Assembly: GCF_000296505.1 (NCBI RefSeq) | Contig: NZ_JH815208.1 | Span: 789,650 to 853,649 of the forward strand | Length of the DNA: 64,000 bases | Direction: 5' to 3' | Source of the DNA: Schaalia turicensis ACS-279-V-Col4 | GTDB lineage: Bacteria; Actinomycetota; Actinomycetes; Actinomycetales; Actinomycetaceae | Shown: positions 1-9,046 of the stretch, one piece after another | How positions within the stretch are numbered: position 1 is the first letter of the stretch | Layout of the letters: every line of letters starts with the position of its first letter | The notes under the pieces: generated by a model | What the model saw: only the letters and a program-made list of their open reading frames with translations | The model's database searches: none | Told to the model about the DNA's origin: nothing | Program-made: the position numbers and the translations under genes

Positions 1-1
1 T

Positions 2-2200
2 CTTGACCGTGATGCTCTGTTGGGGGTGCGAGGCCCCGCAGATTTGGCGAACTTCCTGGGGATGAGCGAATCCGAGGCGCGCGGAATCTACCTGTATCAC
101 GCGATCTCGAACCCAAATATTGCGGCCGATTCGATGACGCTTGGCCAGTTCGCTGACTTCATCGTCAACGACGTGCCGAACACTCAATACGCGCCCATGG
201 TCAGTGGTGATGCGCGGGCTCAAGCGGAAAACCTGCAACGTTTCACCGATGCTCAGGCGATGACCACTCCGATTTCTTTCAAACAGATGGCGAATCTGCT
301 GGGGATTGATTCGTCGCAGGTGCGCCTGCTCTACGCGAAGAAGAAAGCTGAAACAGGGGAGTACGCGAACGATTCGCGAACACTGAGGGCTTATGTTGAA
401 GCGCTCAACGCGGTTGCAACAAACGAACCGCAGGTCAGTGCCCAAATGGGGGAGAGGTCAGCGCAGCTGGCAAGCCTGATGGCATTGACTGATACCACAA
501 CGCTCGCTACACCGATGGATGCGCAGGGGCTGGCTCAGTTCCTGTCAATGGAGCCCGAACAAGTGGGGCAGATCCTTGCGATGCGCGCCACGCTTTCGGG
601 GCACGACCCTGCAACCGCGACTACGGCCAGCCCGTGGGAGATGATCGATTTCCTGAACACGCAGGTCCAGGCGGGAGAAGCATCTCCGCTGGCGGGCTCT
701 CTGACCGACGACCAAAAAGCGGGCATCGAGCAGATGTATCAGATCGCTTCCCTTGCCGTGTCCGGTCAGCAGATCCCACTGTCAACGTTCGCGTCCATCG
801 TGTCGATGAACTCGGCTCAGCTTCAGGTGATCATTGCGATTGCGGACTCGCCCGCCCATGCGACCGACTGGCTCTACACTCCGCAGACGATTGCCTCTGA
901 CTTGGCGAATGACTCGTCTCTGTCAGAACAACAGCAAGCCGAGGTCTCCACCTTGCATTCGATCATCGATGCTTCGGTTGCGGGCACCTACTTTACGCCC
1001 AGGCAATTGGCGAGTTTCCTTGGCATGGACGCCAGCCAAGTTCGTCAGCTTTCCCTGCTCCGCACCTCGATGTACGGCGATACGAGTTCGTGGAATATGA
1101 GCGCCTATGACGCCGTGAGCTTCATCCTCGACACGATGGCGTACGACCCTCAAACGTCCGGGAATTTCAGCGAAAGCCAGGTGAGCCAGCTGAGTGCCCT
1201 GCGTCAGGTCATGCGCGCTGTCGTTGACGACAGTCAGCTGAACCCAACTGAGATGACAAGCCTGCTGGGACAGCTTTCGGCGCTGACCGCTTCAAGTCGC
1301 TCGCTCGATACGAACCACGTCGCGCTTGCCTACCTGATTCACGGCGCGCAAACGGCAACAGATCGGGGTGAAACCGCTGGTCAGACCCTATCGATCGCGC
1401 AATTGGTGAACACGCTGAATACGCAGATTTTGGATGATGCGCGCTTTTCTTCGTTCATCGACGACAAGATGCGCACGGCAATCACCGACGCATCACACCA
1501 GATCCGACAGGCCAGAATTCAACTGGTCGGGGACACCTGGTCACGGATGGTCATCACTACGACCCTGCCTGAAGAATCCGATGCGATCGAAGCGTTGATC
1601 GGCCAACTGGAATCGGCGTGCGCGGAGGATCTGGGCGGGAACTGCTACCTGGTCGGCAACTCGGTGTTGGTGCACGAGCTCAAGTCGTCTTTCGATTCGG
1701 AAATGAGTCTGATCCAGTGGCTAACTGCCGGCTCAATCTTCCTTGTCGTTGCGCTGACCTTCCTGTCGCTGTCGGTTCCGTTGCTACTGGTTCTGCTGGT
1801 TCAGTGCGGCGTTTTCCTGACGATCGCCACGATCGGATTGCAGGGATACGACAATTACTATTTGGCCCAGCTGATGGTGCAGTGCATTTTGATGGGTGCG
1901 ACGATCGACTATGGCATCCTGCTGACAAGCCAGTATCGCGAGGGTCGGAAAGAACTTGATATCCGGCATGCACTGGCTCGCGCATACGACAATTCGATGC
2001 ACACGATCGCAACGTCCGGGTCAATCATGATCCTCGTGACCGGCATTCTTGGCTTCCTATTTGAGAACCCGACGATCGCGCAGATCTGTCGCACCATTTC
2101 GATCGGTGCGTTGTGTGCGTCCGTACTGATTATCTTTGTCCTGCCGGCGTTACTTGCTTTGGGGGATAGGTTCTTCGCAGGTCGTGAGCGTCTGCGCTGA
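2..2200 (+). CDS. MMPL/RND-family transporter, C-terminal part (5' end outside window)
   Basis: The reading frame is open from base 2, so the gene starts before the window. The last ~165 residues hold about five hydrophobic segments and the stretch GATIDYGILLTSQYREG, which resembles the fourth-helix region of MMPL/RND exporters (proton-driven lipid or drug export across the plasma membrane). In front of it lie about 500 residues that are not usual for the family: about six copies of an ~80-residue helical unit. Each unit opens with a pattern like LAxFLGMxxSQVRxL, at residues ~8, 88, 170, 255, 330 and 410 counted from the TTG at 20, and this is followed by a second helix pair. This part most likely forms the large loop outside the membrane between the two transmembrane halves. 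Family assignment is firm; substrate is unknown. Confidence 0.85.
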   Translation, partial: LDRDALLGVRGPADLANFLGMSESEARGIYLYHAISNPNIAADSMTLGQFADFIVNDVPNTQYAPMVSGDARAQAENLQRFTDAQAMTTPISFKQMANLLGIDSSQVRLLYAKKKAETGEYANDSRTLRAYVEALNAVATNEPQVSAQMGERSAQLASLMALTDTTTLATPMDAQGLAQFLSMEPEQVGQILAMRATLSGHDPATATTASPWEMIDFLNTQVQAGEASPLAGSLTDDQKAGIEQMYQIASLAVSGQQIPLSTFASIVSMNSAQLQVIIAIADSPAHATDWLYTPQTIASDLANDSSLSEQQQAEVSTLHSIIDASVAGTYFTPRQLASFLGMDASQVRQLSLLRTSMYGDTSSWNMSAYDAVSFILDTMAYDPQTSGNFSESQVSQLSALRQVMRAVVDDSQLNPTEMTSLLGQLSALTASSRSLDTNHVALAYLIHGAQTATDRGETAGQTLSIAQLVNTLNTQILDDARFSSFIDDKMRTAITDASHQIRQARIQLVGDTWSRMVITTTLPEESDAIEALIGQLESACAEDLGGNCYLVGNSVLVHELKSSFDSEMSLIQWLTAGSIFLVVALTFLSLSVPLLLVLLVQCGVFLTIATIGLQGYDNYYLAQLMVQCILMGATIDYGILLTSQYREGRKELDIRHALARAYDNSMHTIATSGSIMILVTGILGFLFENPTIAQICRTISIGALCASVLIIFVLPALLALGDRFFAGRERLR

Positions 2201-2352
2201 TAAATATCGCGCTGATGCCCGTGTGCGCTGATAATCCTCGTACTAACGATCATCTGCACTCGCAGTCATATGCTCTGAAAAGTGCCTGCGCTCAGAACCA
2301 CCGGCGCTGAGACTGGCGAGAAAACCCGCGACCCCTTCAATAAAATGCGGGT

Positions 2353-4194
2353 ATGAACACCCTGCTGATTGCCGTTGTCGCGTTGATCGCTATCGCTTTT
2401 GCTGCGCAGGTGTCGCAGAAAATCGGCGTGGCCTCACCGCTGATTCTGCTTGCACTGGGCATCGCAATCGGCTTTCTACCATGGGTTGATCCGATCGAGT
2501 TGGAACCCGATCTGATCCTCGAAGTCATCTTGCCCCCGCTCCTGTTCGCGGCCGGAGTGTCGATGCCAATCATGGATTTTCGGCGCGAACTGAGAATGGT
2601 CGCAGCCCTTGCGATCGGCTTGGTGATCATCAGCGCTCTGGTCGTCGGTTGTGTCTTGAACTGGCTGGTCCCGGCTATTTCGCTCCCGTGGGCAATCACG
2701 CTGGGCGCGGTGCTCTCGCCGACTGACGCGGTTGCCGTATCGATTGTGAAGAAACAGGGTGTCGCTCCACGCATCATCACCATCTTGGAGGGCGAGGGCC
2801 TGTTTAATGACGCGACGGCCCTTGTCCTGGTGTCGTCGGCAACGTCGGCTGCACTTCTGGGTGACGCCGATGCCCTCAACCCCGCGCACCTGCTGAGCGA
2901 TTTTGTTATCGCGCTACTGACCGCCGTTGCTGTTGGCTGGGTGGTAGGCGAAGTTGGTAGCCGCATGCGTTCAAAGATTAAACAGCCCGCAGCAGACACC
3001 GTTTTTTCGTTTGCGATGCCGTTCATTGCCTCGATCCCCGCTGAACACTTGGGTGGTTCAGGCTTGGTCGCGGCCGTCGTTGCAGGTTTGATCGTTTCCT
3101 ACAATCGCAACGTGCGCATGCCTGCTCTGAACAGGCGGTTTTCCCAGCAGAACTGGCACACGGTGGAATTGGTCTTGGAAGGCTTCGTCTTCCTGATTAT
3201 GGGGATCCAAGCTTTCGGCATCTTCGAGAAAGTTGAGGAAGGCCAGATCGGCGTTGGATATGCCCTGCTCCTCGCCCTGCTTCTTGGCCTCATCGCGGTT
3301 GGTGTTCGCGTCCTCTTCCTCGCGCCCCTCTTGGCGTTCTTGAACCACAGTCAATCGCATGCTCGCGCGCGAATGGAACGTGACGAAGAACGTCTGCGTC
3401 TGCATGAAGAGCGCCTGGCGCACGCGAGTGATGTCGATCCTGAGCTTCTTGAAGCCCGAAACATGAGCCTCGAGCACTGGAATGCGGCTGTTGAACGGTG
3501 GCACCGCAGGGTTGAACGTGGCTGGCGCCAGCAGAGGCGTCGCGGAAACGACTTGGAATACTTCAACGCCCAGCCCTTGGGCGTGCGCGAAGGGTCGATT
3601 CTGGTGTGGGCAGGCATGCGAGGTGCCGTCACGCTTGCGGCCGCCCAGACCCTGCCTTTCGCGACCCCGATGCGTAACGTCCTCCTGCTGATCGCACTGG
3701 TCGTGGCCGGCGGTTCGCTGGCATTGCAGGGCTTGACTCTGTCGTGGGTGATCCGTTTGGTGAAGCCTCAGATGGCTACAGATACAGTGAATGAAGAAGA
3801 ACGCGAGCACCTTCTTCACCTCATGCATTCCTCGCTTAAAGAGACTGCTCTGGCCGAGGCCCTGCATCCTTCCGCTCTTAAGACACCCATGCCTTTCGGT
3901 GGGGTGATCGGAGCAACCAGCGTCCAAGCGAGCGTCGCAAAGGGGACATCAGAAACTGCCTCCACTAGTGAAAGCGATGGGCGTGACCCGGTGCCCGTAA
4001 ACCCCATTCCGGACAAGACGCCCGAGCAAGGTGCCCTCACCATCGAACAAATGCGAGTCCTTGCCCTCGAAGCGATCCGCGAACAGCGTCAGGCTCTGCT
4101 CGAAGCACGTAATGAAGGCGTGTTCTCATCCGCCGCCCTCGAAACGGCAATGGAGCGCCTGGACCAAGAAGAAATCATGCTCAACATCGGTTGA
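2353..4194 (+). CDS. Na+/H+ antiporter, CPA1 (NhaP/NhaK-like) family
   Basis: The 613-residue membrane protein has 10-12 hydrophobic segments in the first ~480 residues and a charged cytoplasmic tail. The CPA1 ion-site motifs are visible: PTDAV with Asp125 and EGEGLFNDATALV with Asp153. It should exchange internal sodium (or potassium) for protons and serve pH and salt homeostasis. A charged, Glu/Arg-rich insertion of about 70 residues (residues ~335-410) interrupts the membrane part before the last hydrophobic segments, as is common in bacterial CPA1 proteins. The ATG at 2353 has no strong ribosome site but begins directly with the first membrane helix. It stands alone between the MMPL gene and the DJ-1/PfpI gene. 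Confidence 0.9.
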   Translation: MNTLLIAVVALIAIAFAAQVSQKIGVASPLILLALGIAIGFLPWVDPIELEPDLILEVILPPLLFAAGVSMPIMDFRRELRMVAALAIGLVIISALVVGCVLNWLVPAISLPWAITLGAVLSPTDAVAVSIVKKQGVAPRIITILEGEGLFNDATALVLVSSATSAALLGDADALNPAHLLSDFVIALLTAVAVGWVVGEVGSRMRSKIKQPAADTVFSFAMPFIASIPAEHLGGSGLVAAVVAGLIVSYNRNVRMPALNRRFSQQNWHTVELVLEGFVFLIMGIQAFGIFEKVEEGQIGVGYALLLALLLGLIAVGVRVLFLAPLLAFLNHSQSHARARMERDEERLRLHEERLAHASDVDPELLEARNMSLEHWNAAVERWHRRVERGWRQQRRRGNDLEYFNAQPLGVREGSILVWAGMRGAVTLAAAQTLPFATPMRNVLLLIALVVAGGSLALQGLTLSWVIRLVKPQMATDTVNEEEREHLLHLMHSSLKETALAEALHPSALKTPMPFGGVIGATSVQASVAKGTSETASTSESDGRDPVPVNPIPDKTPEQGALTIEQMRVLALEAIREQRQALLEARNEGVFSSAALETAMERLDQEEIMLNIG

Positions 4195-4444
4195 TCCTGT
4201 CGATCATGCGCAACTTCCCGTGAGTGCGGCGATGATCCTGATCACTATCTCCGTCGGCCCGACGGTGGTCGTCGGCATCGTCCCATCGCGTAAACCATGC
4301 GTGAAGATCCCGTCGAGGCTCTGCGAAGCAAGTCATGTGGCGCGTAGACGCGGGGCAGTAGGTAGGTAGTTTCACGCTTGCTGTCAGTGAATTCGTCCAT
4401 GGTCAGCGCGATACTTGAAGGCAGAAAGCTATTAGGAGGTCCTC

Positions 4445-5107
4445 ATGCCAACCCCGACCACTGTCACAACCGACGCGTCCGTCGGCGTCCTCATCGCGCC
4501 CGGACTAGAGGAAGTGGAAGCGCTCGCGGTCGTCGACTGCCTGTATCGGGCGGGCGTGCGCGCTGATCTGATTGCCGTTCCGGCATCAGACAGTCAGGCC
4601 GTAGAAGAACCTCGTTCCAATCCTTTTGCTAGCGCGCCGTCGTTGCTGTTGCCTACCCGTTCCCTGTCCGTCACGTCGTCGCACGGCATCACATTGGTGT
4701 GTGACCTGCATCTTGATGACGCGGACCTGTCTGAATACACCGTGCTGTTCCTGCCCGGAGGCATGCCGGGCACCGTGAACCTTGAAGAAAACACGAAGAT
4801 TCAGGCAGAGATTGCTCGTCGCATCGCCTTCGGCAAGCCTGTCGCTGCGATCTGCGCGGCTCCTTCGGTCTTGGCTCACGCTGGATTCCTCGACGGGCGA
4901 AACGCGACGGCGAACCCGGGCTTTATGAAGGATCTCGAAGTGGGCGGGGCGCGCGCTCTGACCGATTCGGTTGTCGTGGACGATAACGTGTTCACGTCGC
5001 GCGGAATGGGGACGGCTATCCAGCTTGGTCTGAGCCTCGTGAACCATCTGCTGGGCGAAGAGGCTGCCAAGGCGGTTGAAATCGCGATCGTGAAACAGGG
5101 CGACTGA
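4445..5107 (+). CDS. DJ-1/PfpI family protein
   Basis: The protein has 220 residues and shows the DJ-1 fold signature: an acidic residue in GLEEVEALAVVD (residues ~20-31) and the nucleophilic-elbow cysteine Cys137 in AAICAAPSVLAHAG. Members act as glyoxalases, deglycases or chaperones against reactive aldehydes; the exact role here is not determined. Compared with a typical ~185-residue member it carries an extra ~30-residue Ser/Pro-rich insertion (residues ~48-78). The ATG is preceded by a perfect AGGAGG. The stop is one base before the ATG of the amylase gene, so the two are very probably co-transcribed. A link between aldehyde detoxification and sugar metabolism is an inference from that pairing only. 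Confidence 0.88.
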   Translation: MPTPTTVTTDASVGVLIAPGLEEVEALAVVDCLYRAGVRADLIAVPASDSQAVEEPRSNPFASAPSLLLPTRSLSVTSSHGITLVCDLHLDDADLSEYTVLFLPGGMPGTVNLEENTKIQAEIARRIAFGKPVAAICAAPSVLAHAGFLDGRNATANPGFMKDLEVGGARALTDSVVVDDNVFTSRGMGTAIQLGLSLVNHLLGEEAAKAVEIAIVKQGD

Positions 5108-5108
5108 C

Positions 5109-6548
5109 ATGAACGGCACTTTGTTGCAGGGTTTTTCGTGGTACGTGCCCAATGACGGCTCGCTTTGGCGTTCGATTGCTGATCAGGCGCAGCACCTGTC
5201 TGACCTGGGAGTCAGCGCCGTGTGGTTGCCTCCGGCATATAAGGGGCAGGCGGGCATTGATGACGTCGGATACGGCGTGTATGACCTGTGGGATCTGGGG
5301 GAGTTTGACCAGAAGGGCGCTGTTCGCACGAAGTATGGGACGCGCGAAGAATATGTGGGGACGATCCAGGCCTTGCATGATTACGGGATCCACGTGCTTG
5401 CAGACACGGTTCTCAACCACAAGATGGGTGCAGACGCGTCAGAAACGGTGACCGCAACCCCGATTGATCAGCAGAATCGCACCATTGAAGTCGGCAACCC
5501 TGAACAGATCCAGGTCTGGACGCGATTCACGTTCCCAGGTCGTGCTGGCACGTACTCGGATTTTGAATGGGACTGGACGTGTTTTCACGGGACCGACTGG
5601 GATGAAGCGACTGGGCGCAAGGGGCTCTGGCTGTTCGAGGGTAAAAAGTGGAACGAAAACGTCGATGACGAGTTCGGTAACTTTGACTACCTGATGGGCG
5701 CTGACGTCCACTTGACCGATCCCAAAGTCATGGATCACCTGGTCGAATGGGGAGCCTGGTATCTCGAAACAACGGGGGTTGACGGCCTGCGCATGGATGC
5801 GTTGAAACACATGGGACGCGACTTTACGATGGCATGGCTCGACCGCATGCGTGATGTTTCTGGCAAGGAACTCTTCACGGTCGGCGAATACTGGAGCGCT
5901 GACCTTGGTGAACTGCGGTCATTCATCGGTGATGATCGCCGACTGAGCCTGTTTGATGTCCCGCTTCACTTCAACTTCCACCACGCGTCGCGCGCCAACG
6001 GTACCTTCGACATGAGCGGAATCTTCAACGGCACGCTGGTGGACGCGGACCCCACGATGGCAGTCACATTTGTGGAGAATCACGATACTCAGGATGGTCA
6101 ATCGCTGGCGTCGCCGGTCGATAGTTGGTTCAAGCCCGCAGCCTATGCGCTGATCCTTCTTCGCGAGGCCGGCTACCCCTGTGTATTCCACGCCGACCTA
6201 TTCGGGGCTGAAGGTGAGCATCCTATTGCTCCGGTTGAAGGACTAGAAACCCTGATGAAGATGCGTAAGACGCACGCGTACGGTGTCCAGTGGGATGCGT
6301 TCGACGATTCTCACGTGGTCGGTTGGGCGAGGCAAGGGCAGACGGATGACGCTAGTGACGGTGTTGCTGTTGTTATTTCCGATTCTGGTGAAAGCGCAAA
6401 GACTCTGAACGTGGGTGCTCATCATGCCGGTCAGGTCTGGGAGTGCGTGATCGGTCGATGTGAACCCGTCCAGATCGGTGACGATGGTTCTGCTTTGTTC
6501 CCGGTTCCAGATTCCGGATTGTCCGTCTATTCTCCGAAGGGGGTTTGA
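5109..6548 (+). CDS. Cytoplasmic alpha-amylase, GH13 family (AmyA-like)
   Basis: All four GH13 conserved regions are present: DTVLNH (residues 99-104), GLRMDALKH with the nucleophile Asp230, the acid/base Glu260 in FTVGEYW, and FVENHD with His325 and Asp326. There is no signal peptide, and the start MNGTLLQGFSWY is typical of intracellular GH13_5 amylases. It should cleave alpha-1,4 bonds in internal glycogen or maltodextrins, a job that fits the glycogen phosphorylase gene at 35.2 kb. The length (479 residues) is normal. It is translated right after the PfpI gene and is followed at one base by tatD, which suggests one transcript. Confidence 0.93.
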   Translation: MNGTLLQGFSWYVPNDGSLWRSIADQAQHLSDLGVSAVWLPPAYKGQAGIDDVGYGVYDLWDLGEFDQKGAVRTKYGTREEYVGTIQALHDYGIHVLADTVLNHKMGADASETVTATPIDQQNRTIEVGNPEQIQVWTRFTFPGRAGTYSDFEWDWTCFHGTDWDEATGRKGLWLFEGKKWNENVDDEFGNFDYLMGADVHLTDPKVMDHLVEWGAWYLETTGVDGLRMDALKHMGRDFTMAWLDRMRDVSGKELFTVGEYWSADLGELRSFIGDDRRLSLFDVPLHFNFHHASRANGTFDMSGIFNGTLVDADPTMAVTFVENHDTQDGQSLASPVDSWFKPAAYALILLREAGYPCVFHADLFGAEGEHPIAPVEGLETLMKMRKTHAYGVQWDAFDDSHVVGWARQGQTDDASDGVAVVISDSGESAKTLNVGAHHAGQVWECVIGRCEPVQIGDDGSALFPVPDSGLSVYSPKGV

Positions 6549-6549
6549 C

Positions 6550-7458
6550 GTGGGTAAACGACGCCCTCGCACATGGCCAGAGGTCCCGGCTCCGCTGGCG
6601 GAGCCGGTCATGGATAATCACACGCACCTTCCCGTCCATGAGGGCGAAATTCCGAAAGCTGACGGTGTGAAGCTGTCCCTTGAAGAACAGATTGAGCGTG
6701 CTCGATCGGTGAATATCACCCGCCAGGTCTCCTCTGCCTGCGAGCTCCCTGACTTCGATCCGATGATTCAGATCGCTCGATCCTTCCAAGGCGTCCAGGT
6801 TTCGCTGGCGATCCACCCAAACGAAGCCGCTCTTCACGCTGGAATCCAGGTCCCGTCACCCGACGGCTTAATCCCGACTCGGCGCGATCATCACATTCCC
6901 CTTGACGAAGCGCTGTCAGAAGTTGAACGACGTTTAAGTGATCCGACGGTCGTCGCCGTCGGAGAGAGCGGGTTGGACTACTTCCGTACCGCAGACGAAG
7001 GTAAGCAAGCGCAAAAAGAATCGTTTGCCGCCCACATTCAGATGGCTGAGCGAGCCGGCCTGCCCCTGCAGATTCACGATCGTGACGCTCACGATGACAC
7101 GGTTTCCGTCCTTGAGGACGTGGCGCGCGCAGATCAGCTGATTGTCTTTCACTGCTTCTCCGGAGATGGACAACTGGCAGACATCCTGGCAAAGAATGGC
7201 TGGTATGCATCGTTCGCGGGCCCCATTTCGTATCCCGCCAATGATCACCTTCGCCAGGGGTTTCTCCGGATGCCCCGCGAACTTGTTCTTGTCGAAACGG
7301 ACGCTCCCTACCTGACACCCGTCCCACATCGTGGTTCGCCAAACTCTTCGTACGTGATGGCTCACACCGTCCGATTTATCGCGGATCTTTGGGAAGCCAG
7401 TGAAGAAGAGGCCTGCCGTCGATTGATGGAAAACTCGCTCAGAGTCTACGGAAAGTAG
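6550..7458 (+). CDS. tatD: TatD family metal-dependent hydrolase/DNase
   Basis: The protein shows the TatD amidohydrolase-like metal ligands in order: MDNHTHLPVHEG, AIHPNEA, VGESGLDYFR, LQIHDRDAHDD, FHCFSGD and VETDAPYLTP. TatD proteins act as metal-dependent 3'-5' exonucleases or phosphoesterases in the cytoplasm. I chose the GTG at 6550 rather than an upstream ATG that lies inside the amylase gene; from there the protein is 302 residues, a little over the usual ~260-280. It precedes the resuscitation-promoting factor and rsmA as in mycobacteria, which supports orthology. Confidence 0.93.
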   Translation: MGKRRPRTWPEVPAPLAEPVMDNHTHLPVHEGEIPKADGVKLSLEEQIERARSVNITRQVSSACELPDFDPMIQIARSFQGVQVSLAIHPNEAALHAGIQVPSPDGLIPTRRDHHIPLDEALSEVERRLSDPTVVAVGESGLDYFRTADEGKQAQKESFAAHIQMAERAGLPLQIHDRDAHDDTVSVLEDVARADQLIVFHCFSGDGQLADILAKNGWYASFAGPISYPANDHLRQGFLRMPRELVLVETDAPYLTPVPHRGSPNSSYVMAHTVRFIADLWEASEEEACRRLMENSLRVYGK

Positions 7459-7676
7459 GGGGGTGGGTATGCCTTTTTGGCGGTTGAGAACGCGCTAGCT
7501 TCGTCCCATGAGGCATCAAGATCGGCGATGAACCTCGTTAATTTGTTTCGTGAAGATAGACACGAACTGACGCACGCAGATAACAAAACGGTTACGGTAA
7601 GTGTGTTAGTCCGTTATCGGCTCACACGATGCACGCATCGAGTCACCCGAGCGGAACCTTCAAAGTCTGGAGCCGC

Positions 7677-8801
7677 GTGAACATTTCACACCCGAGTAAA
7701 CGAACCGTCATCACTGGCGCGTCCGCGCTTGCCCTTGCAATGGTGGGAATCGCCGCGGGCGGAGTTGCCTCTGCTCATCATCAGGTCACTCTCGAACTCG
7801 ACGGTGTCTCACTGCCGGTCGAAGGTTTCTACACCACTGTTGACGATGTTCTTGAATCTGCAGGTGTGAATATTGGCGAGCACGACCTTGTTGCTCCCGC
7901 GACCTCAACTCGCGTCCACGACGGCGACATGATCGTAGTCCGCATGGCCTCCGCATACGCGGTGAACATTGACGGTGAAGACCTGACTGCATGGTCGACC
8001 GCCGACAGCATCGACGGCGTCTTGGACTCCATCAACAGCGAGTCCACGATTACGTTGGCTGCGGATCGTTCCAAACTGCGTTCTGAAATGCCCGTTGTTA
8101 CCGACGGTACGCCGATCATCCTTGACGTTGATGGCACACAAACCGAAATCACCGCGTCCGGTAAGGGAGCTGACAAGGTTCTCGCAGATGCTGGTGTCAG
8201 GCTCGGCGAATTTGATCGTTTCTCTTACATCTTCAGCGAAGGTAAGACCACGTTGAAGGTCACCCGAGTGAGCCGAGAAACCGTCACCGAAACCGAGGCG
8301 GTTGCTTACTCGACCCAAGAGCGTGAAGACGACACCCTCTACCAGGGCGAAACCTCGGTCGTTCAGGCCGGTGTGAACGGCTCTATCACCCGCAAGCTGT
8401 TCCGCGAAACAGTCGACGGGCAGGTCACCGTGAACCGTGTGATCTCTGAAACCAAGACCAAGGCAACCAGCGAGATCGTTGCCAAGGGAACCAAGGAGCG
8501 CACCGCTTCAACCGCTGCCGCTTCTGCCGGCGCTGGAAGCGCATACTCACTGTCTGCTGATTCTTCTGGTGTTTGGGCAGCCCTTGCGCAGTGTGAGTCG
8601 GGCGGTAATCCGGCAACGAACACGGGCAACGGATACTACGGTCTCTACCAGTTCACCTTGTCGACCTGGCGGTCAGTTGGTGGTACGGGGCTTCCGTCCA
8701 ACGCGTCCGCTGAAGAACAAACTGCCCGAGCTCAAGCGCTGCAGGCGCGTGCAGGCTGGGGTCAGTGGCCGTCGTGCACTCGAGCAATGGGCCTGTACTG
8801 A
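7677..8801 (+). CDS. rpfB: Resuscitation-promoting factor, RpfB-like (DUF348 x3, G5, Rpf transglycosylase)
   Basis: This secreted peptidoglycan hydrolase starts with a signal peptide (basic start, hydrophobic ALALAMVGIAAGG, then ASA). Three DUF348 units follow (LELDGVSLPV, VNIDGEDLTAW, LDVDGTQTEI), then a G5 domain (from about VTRVSRETVTETEAV to ISETKTKA), then the ~75-residue Rpf catalytic domain with ALAQCESGGNPATN, where the Glu is the expected catalytic residue, ending in WPSCTRAMGLY. Rpf enzymes cut glycan strands and help dormant cells regrow. The GTG at 7677 has a GGAG five bases upstream; an ATG at 7629 in the same frame is possible but lacks a ribosome site. The position between tatD and rsmA is the classical rpfB location. 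Confidence 0.92.
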   Translation: MNISHPSKRTVITGASALALAMVGIAAGGVASAHHQVTLELDGVSLPVEGFYTTVDDVLESAGVNIGEHDLVAPATSTRVHDGDMIVVRMASAYAVNIDGEDLTAWSTADSIDGVLDSINSESTITLAADRSKLRSEMPVVTDGTPIILDVDGTQTEITASGKGADKVLADAGVRLGEFDRFSYIFSEGKTTLKVTRVSRETVTETEAVAYSTQEREDDTLYQGETSVVQAGVNGSITRKLFRETVDGQVTVNRVISETKTKATSEIVAKGTKERTASTAAASAGAGSAYSLSADSSGVWAALAQCESGGNPATNTGNGYYGLYQFTLSTWRSVGGTGLPSNASAEEQTARAQALQARAGWGQWPSCTRAMGLY

Positions 8802-8917
8802 CAGGTGACGCGCCTGTACTAACCGGTCATTGGGTCTGAACTGACAGATTCTGCCTGAGTGACAACAGAATCCACGTTGCTGGGTGACGTTGATTCTCAA
8901 CACGCCGCGGGTGAGCG

Positions 8918-8947
8918 TTGACTTTCTTAAAATAAGTGGGGTGTAAA
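8918..8947 (+). promoter_or_regulatory. Putative promoter of the second Rpf-like gene
   Basis: TTGACT (8918-8923) and TGTAAA (8942-8947) are 18 bases apart in the gap upstream of the second DUF348/G5 gene. The gap also repeats the end of the preceding gene: the run CCTGTACT recurs at 8791 and 8813. Assigned by eye. Confidence 0.4.
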
Positions 8948-9046
8948 GGATCACCTTGCACCTGTTCACCTGTGCAGTGCCCCCGGAATCACGTACCGTG
9001 GACACTGGTGAACTACTCACATTCCACTCAAGGAGCTACCGACCTC

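Noticed and set aside
8791..9046. Cyclic-di-AMP (ydaO-type) riboswitch in front of the second Rpf-like gene
   Set aside because: Such riboswitches control rpfA in some actinobacteria, but none of the conserved ydaO segments can be found in this 250-base gap.
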